Both the position numbers and the translations under genes were made by a program. 58,211 bases of DNA from an uncultured Clostridium sp. (lineage in GTDB: Bacteria; Bacillota_I; Bacilli_A; RF39; UBA660), in contig CABUQZ010000011.1 in NCBI GenBank assembly GCA_902493795.1, positions 1 to 58,211 on the forward strand, in the 5' to 3' direction. The notes beneath the pieces were generated by a model. It saw only the letters and a list, made by a program, of their open reading frames with translations. It was not told where the DNA came from and did no database searches. Positions 55,111 to 58,211 of this stretch are shown in pieces (the stretch's first letter is position 1; each line of letters starts with the position of its first letter).

Positions 55111-56397
55111 TTATTTTTCTATTAAATCATCAAACATTTTTTTTACTGTTGGACTGTTTGATGTTAATTTTCTTATTGTAATGTCTTCTGCTTTATTGTT
55201 TGCTAGTCTTAAATTATTTTCACTTGATAATAAGGCATCTTTTGTTTTTTGTAGATGCTCTATTGTCTTGTCAATTTCTTCAATAGCTTTCTTAAATTTT
55301 TCGCTAGCTAACCTATAATTTTTTCCAAATGAATCCTTAAAAGTGTTTATTTTTTCTTCAAAATGGGTAATATCTATATTTTGATTTCTAGCTTGTATTA
55401 ATTCATTTTTATAATCCAAAGATTTTTTGGATAAATTAGTTATTAAAGTTATTAATGGAACAAAAAACTGTGGTCTTATAACATACATTTTGGGATAGGC
55501 ATATGATACATCAACTATACCATCATTATAATAGTCATTATCTTGTTCTAGCAATGATACTAATACTGCATATTCACAACCTTTTTCATTTCTATCTTTA
55601 TCAAGTTTTTTGAAAAAATCTTCATTTTTATGTTTGGTAGAAGTTTCATCTGCTTCATTTTTCATTTCAAACATAATAGATACAATTTCTTGCTTTTTTT
55701 CTCTATCAGAGAAATATCTGAAAATGAAATCACCTTTAGATCCACCGCTTGCATCATTATCCTTTTCAAATATACAATTATCAAACAAAGTCCTAACACG
55801 ATTAAATTCAATATAACAATGTTGTTCTAGAGATTCTCCAACCATTTTTGTAGATTGTTTTGCCTTAAAATCCTTGTAATGAGCAATTTGTTCATCTTTG
55901 TCTTTTAGTTTTACTTCATACGTTTCTTTTAATGATTTTTCAATAAGCTCGAATTCAGTATTCTTTTTACTTAATTCATTATTAAGTTCATTTATTTTTC
56001 TTTCTTTGTCAGTAATCGCTTTTTGTATGTCTAGTTCACTTTGTGTTTTTTGATTTTCTATTTTATTTTTTAATTCATTAATTTCAAGATTTTTTTTACT
56101 TAATTCCACCTGATAATCTTTTTCTAATTTATTTTTAGTTTGTTCTTCTTTGTTTTTTAATTCAGATCTAAGTTCATTAATTTCAATTTCTTTTTTATTC
56201 ATTGAATTATTTAATTCTTCTCTTAGATGTGACTCAGCTAATTTTATCGCATTTTCTTTGTCCAATTTGTACTGTTTTTCACGAAGCTCCATCTCTTTTT
56301 CGAATTCTTTATCTCTAATTTGTTTTACGATTGAATAATAATCAGTTTCATCAATTTGAAACACTGTTCCACACTTAGGACATTTAATCTCATTCAT
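55111..56397 (-). CDS. DUF2130 protein: zinc ribbon, coiled coil, nuclease-like domain
   Basis: 428 residues. An N-terminal zinc-ribbon half (CPKCGTVF, one CxxC only), a ~170-residue coiled coil rich in E/K/N, then the DUF2130 domain from about 180 to 330: 'KMVGESLEQHCYIEFNRVRT', 'GGSKGDFIFRYF', 'IVSIMFEMKNEADE', 'EYAVLVSLLEQDN', 'MYVIRPQFFVPLI'. The GD..EMKNE spacing looks like a PD-(D/E)xK nuclease core (DUF2130 is usually described as such). The role is unknown. It is often a solitary, possibly defence or DNA-repair gene. The start is ATG 56397 with SD AAGGAGG. The longer frame to 56424 covers the SD and is rejected. Confidence 0.8.
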   Translation of the reverse strand: MNEIKCPKCGTVFQIDETDYYSIVKQIRDKEFEKEMELREKQYKLDKENAIKLAESHLREELNNSMNKKEIEINELRSELKNKEEQTKNKLEKDYQVELSKKNLEINELKNKIENQKTQSELDIQKAITDKERKINELNNELSKKNTEFELIEKSLKETYEVKLKDKDEQIAHYKDFKAKQSTKMVGESLEQHCYIEFNRVRTLFDNCIFEKDNDASGGSKGDFIFRYFSDREKKQEIVSIMFEMKNEADETSTKHKNEDFFKKLDKDRNEKGCEYAVLVSLLEQDNDYYNDGIVDVSYAYPKMYVIRPQFFVPLITLITNLSKKSLDYKNELIQARNQNIDITHFEEKINTFKDSFGKNYRLASEKFKKAIEEIDKTIEHLQKTKDALLSSENNLRLANNKAEDITIRKLTSNSPTVKKMFDDLIEK

Positions 56398-56424
56398 TTT
56401 AATATCTTCCTCCTTAATTATCAA

Positions 56425-56689
56425 TTAATTTATTTTTAATTTTTCATATTTTTTTGAAGCAAAACTAATCAACATATTCCTAGACATATTATACTTTTTT
56501 TAATTATATTTAACAATAAAATATACAATATATTACTTTATATATTTTTCATGTAAAAGTAATATCATTCATAAAAAAATGCAAACAAATTTTCTTGTTC
56601 ACATCTTTTTTTTTATATTTATATTTAGTTATTTATGTTATTTAATAAAATTATTGGAAATTATAATTATTCATTTTATCAAATATCTT
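56425..56689. other. Intergenic region with a terminator
   Basis: About 265 bp, AT-rich. The minus-strand terminator at 56573-56602 (GTGAACAA/TTGTTTGC stem with G-U pairs and seven T) ends the transcript from 56690. No gene or RNA found. Confidence 0.5.
56573..56602 (-). terminator. Terminator of the HTH-CYTH operon
   Basis: 8-bp stem (two G-U pairs in RNA) with a 6-nt loop followed on the minus strand by ATTTTTTTA. Confidence 0.65.
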
Positions 56690-57250
56690 TTACATTCTTG
56701 GATATTCTCTTAAAATCAATTTTTTTGCTTTGGCCTGTCCTTGATCTATTGCAGTCATGAAGAATTTATCTCTTACCTCTGAATATCCATTTCCTTTATC
56801 GCTCGAATTGTAAGGGTTTAATACTATATTTTTTTCTTCAAATTCTCTTGTTGATAATTCGTGATAACGTCTTTCTAAATCGTCTAGTTTTATAGAAGCC
56901 CTTCTTGTTTTTCCATCTTCAATATCACAATAGGTTCTATATTCAGCATATTTGCTATCAAAATCAGTTTCTCTTGAATAATAATTTGTATCTTCATAGC
57001 AAATATCATAATCTGTATAAAATGTACCTGTACATATATAGATTCCATTTGTTTCTGATATAGTAAAATTACGTAATATTGAATGAATAATTGCTAGTTT
57101 ATCATCGTCTTTTAATTTTCTTATGTTAACATTACTTAACTTCAAAAATTCTTGAATTAATTCATTTTCTAACAATTCATTTACTCTTTTTCTTCTTTGT
57201 GTTTCTTCTAAAAGTTGACTTCTTAATTTTGTTAATTCACTTTTCTTCAT
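56690..57250 (-). CDS. Hypothetical protein downstream of HTH-CYTH
   Basis: 186 residues, not recognised. An N-terminal helical part ('SELTKLRSQLLEETQRRKRVNELLENELIQEFLKL') is followed by a mixed part with 'TNGIYICTGTFYTDYDICYEDTNYYSRETDFDSKYAEYRTYCDIEDGK'. No TM or signal peptide. It starts 4 bp after the CYTH stop, so it is cotranscribed. SD GAAGGGT. It may act with the CYTH enzyme, but no function is proposed. Confidence 0.6.
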   Translation of the reverse strand: MKKSELTKLRSQLLEETQRRKRVNELLENELIQEFLKLSNVNIRKLKDDDKLAIIHSILRNFTISETNGIYICTGTFYTDYDICYEDTNYYSRETDFDSKYAEYRTYCDIEDGKTRRASIKLDDLERRYHELSTREFEEKNIVLNPYNSSDKGNGYSEVRDKFFMTAIDQGQAKAKKLILREYPRM

Positions 57251-57254
57251 TTTT

Positions 57255-57986
57255 TTACCCTTCTATTAAATAATCACAATATCTCTTTTTTTCAATTAAA
57301 TTAAGGTCAAGGTTAAGCTTATTAAGTAAATTTATCAACTGATTGTATTCTTCTTCTGGATTAGAATCAATTCTTTTGGTCTCCACTTCTATAAATAGGC
57401 CAATATTTTCTACATCGTCAAAGGCAATTTCAAATTTGTTATCATATAAATATTTCTTTCTTGTTTTTTTTACGATCCCAATTTTTTTCATTCCCAACGA
57501 TACTAATATTTTATTTAAATTATCTTTATTATCTATTAATGTCTCATACTCATCACAACAGGATGGACTACTTTTTTTCTTATAATTTAACACGTACTTT
57601 CCATTTTCATTTCTAATTCGAAGCCACTCATCTCTAAACTCTCGATAAGTTGGTTTGTAATATGTAGCTTCATGACTTTCACTATCAATAAATGTAGCAT
57701 GTTTTTCCATAACTTCTAAAACTCTTTGATATTCTTTCAAATCTACTTTTAATTTTAATTCTATTTCTATTGGTTCAGAATTATAATAATTTTCACATAT
57801 CAAAGAATAGAAATTTACTTTTAAATTATTAGATAATTGAAAAATCATATTAATATCTGGAGTTGTTCGATTACTTTCCCAGCTTGAGATTGTTTTATCA
57901 GAAACAAATAATAGATCTGCTAATTCTTTTTGTGTTAATTTCTTGTCAATACGTGCTTCTTTTATTTTATCACCTAAGTTTTTTAT
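57255..57986 (-). CDS. XRE-type HTH fused to CYTH (class IV adenylate cyclase/thiamine triphosphatase-like) domain
   Basis: The reading frame extends beyond the first ATG (57848). Residues before it form an intact XRE helix-turn-helix ('KIKEARIDKKLTQKELADLLFVSDKTISSWE') in frame with the CYTH domain. The CYTH part has 'EIELKLKVDLKEYQRVLEVM' (ExExK), 'YYKPTYREFRDEWLRIRNENGKYVLNYKKKS', 'DEYETLIDN', 'RKKYLYDNKFEIAFDDVENIGLFIEVET', the tunnel and metal residues of the fold, which acts on triphosphates. No in-frame ATG, GTG or TTG precedes the HTH. An ATG at 57989-57991 is out of frame by one base. The coordinate used assumes ATA at 57986 with SD GGAGGG 7 nt upstream. A one-base deletion is the other reading. 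Confidence 0.7.
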   Translation of the reverse strand: MKNLGDKIKEARIDKKLTQKELADLLFVSDKTISSWESNRTTPDINMIFQLSNNLKVNFYSLICENYYNSEPIEIELKLKVDLKEYQRVLEVMEKHATFIDSESHEATYYKPTYREFRDEWLRIRNENGKYVLNYKKKSSPSCCDEYETLIDNKDNLNKILVSLGMKKIGIVKKTRKKYLYDNKFEIAFDDVENIGLFIEVETKRIDSNPEEEYNQLINLLNKLNLDLNLIEKKRYCDYLIEG

Positions 57987-57993
57987 AACATTT

Positions 57994-58211
57994 CCCTCCC
58001 TACACTTTGATTATATCACTTTATATTTCGATGAAACTCTATGAAGTGTAGAATTTGTTTAATTATCAAAAGTACATTGAAATTCTTTTGAACCTGAATT
58101 TCAAGTAGAAACTGGAATTTTTAGGAAAAAAGTGTAAATCAGTGCTAAAATTAAACTGTCAATTGAGCTAGTTTGTCTAGCTCAATATAGAATAGTTCTA
58201 AGGAAGATTTG
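57994..58211. promoter_or_regulatory. Upstream region of the HTH-CYTH gene with inverted repeats
   Basis: On the minus strand an extended -10 (TGATATAAT, near 58014-58022) precedes the SD. CTACACTT and AAGTGTAG flank it, separated by ~35 bp (58044-58051 and 58001-58008). A second inverted repeat TTGAAATTC/GAATTTCAA lies at 58077-58104, and a 10-bp perfect hairpin ATTGAGCTAG/CTAGCTCAAT at 58162-58186, which has no clear T-run. The XRE protein may bind one of the first two. Confidence 0.45.

Overview
The window is very AT-rich DNA from a low-GC member of the Bacillota, probably an uncultured gut lineage of the Bacilli (RF39/Mollicutes-like or Erysipelotrichales-like). That placement rests on the 16S sequence read by eye, the Bacillus-type gene set and strong Shine-Dalgarno sites. 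TGG encodes Trp and TGA is a stop (for example at 8701-8703), so this is not a Mycoplasma code-4 genome. A FemAB-type enzyme, an LD-carboxypeptidase and many surface glycosyltransferases indicate a walled cell. Nearly all genes lie on the minus strand. The exceptions are 6520-9566 and 38574-39490.

Layout: 283-2998 cysteine synthase and methionyl-tRNA synthetase. 3232-5554 is an ECF sigma / anti-sigma / lipoprotein operon. 5687-9566 holds a zinc-ribbon membrane protein, a ZIP transporter, a FemAB-type transferase and a DUF1295 membrane protein. 9733-13909 holds an Abi_2/HEPN protein coupled to HtrA, and a HelD-like helicase. 14036-17764 is a membrane protein plus the t6A operon tsaE-tsaB-rimI-tsaD. 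17898-23296 is a complete rRNA operon (16S-23S-5S, no spacer tRNA) driven by a striking array of five tandem promoters. 23283-27536 has a DUF402 phosphatase and three glycosyltransferases. 27545-33016 holds cysS, a four-repeat surface protein, a methyltransferase, and two YugP-family proteins, one lacking its zinc motif. 33075-38214 carries an S51 peptidase, duplicated glycosyltransferases, an SDR, an S66 carboxypeptidase, rdgB and an unknown gene. 39573-43318 has a glycosyltransferase, a DUF6020 protein and a methyltransferase behind an apparent drug-type attenuator. 43572-48162 is a three-gene AAA+ ATPase operon of unknown role. 48336-53950 has an acyltransferase and a SipW/TasA-like surface-fibre cluster. 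54245-57986 has DUF1653, a Nif3/YqfO-like domain protein, DUF2130, an unknown gene and an HTH-CYTH fusion.

The items most worth following up are: (1) the leader upstream of the 42551-43318 methyltransferase, which has promoter, SD, an eight-residue leader peptide and a terminator hairpin whose 5' arm lies inside the leader ORF, the architecture of erm-type induction; (2) the translationally coupled three-gene AAA+ operon with two partners I do not recognise; (3) the quadruplicated rRNA promoter module; (4) an HTH-CYTH fusion with no canonical start codon in frame. Product names come from motif recognition only; no database search was possible.
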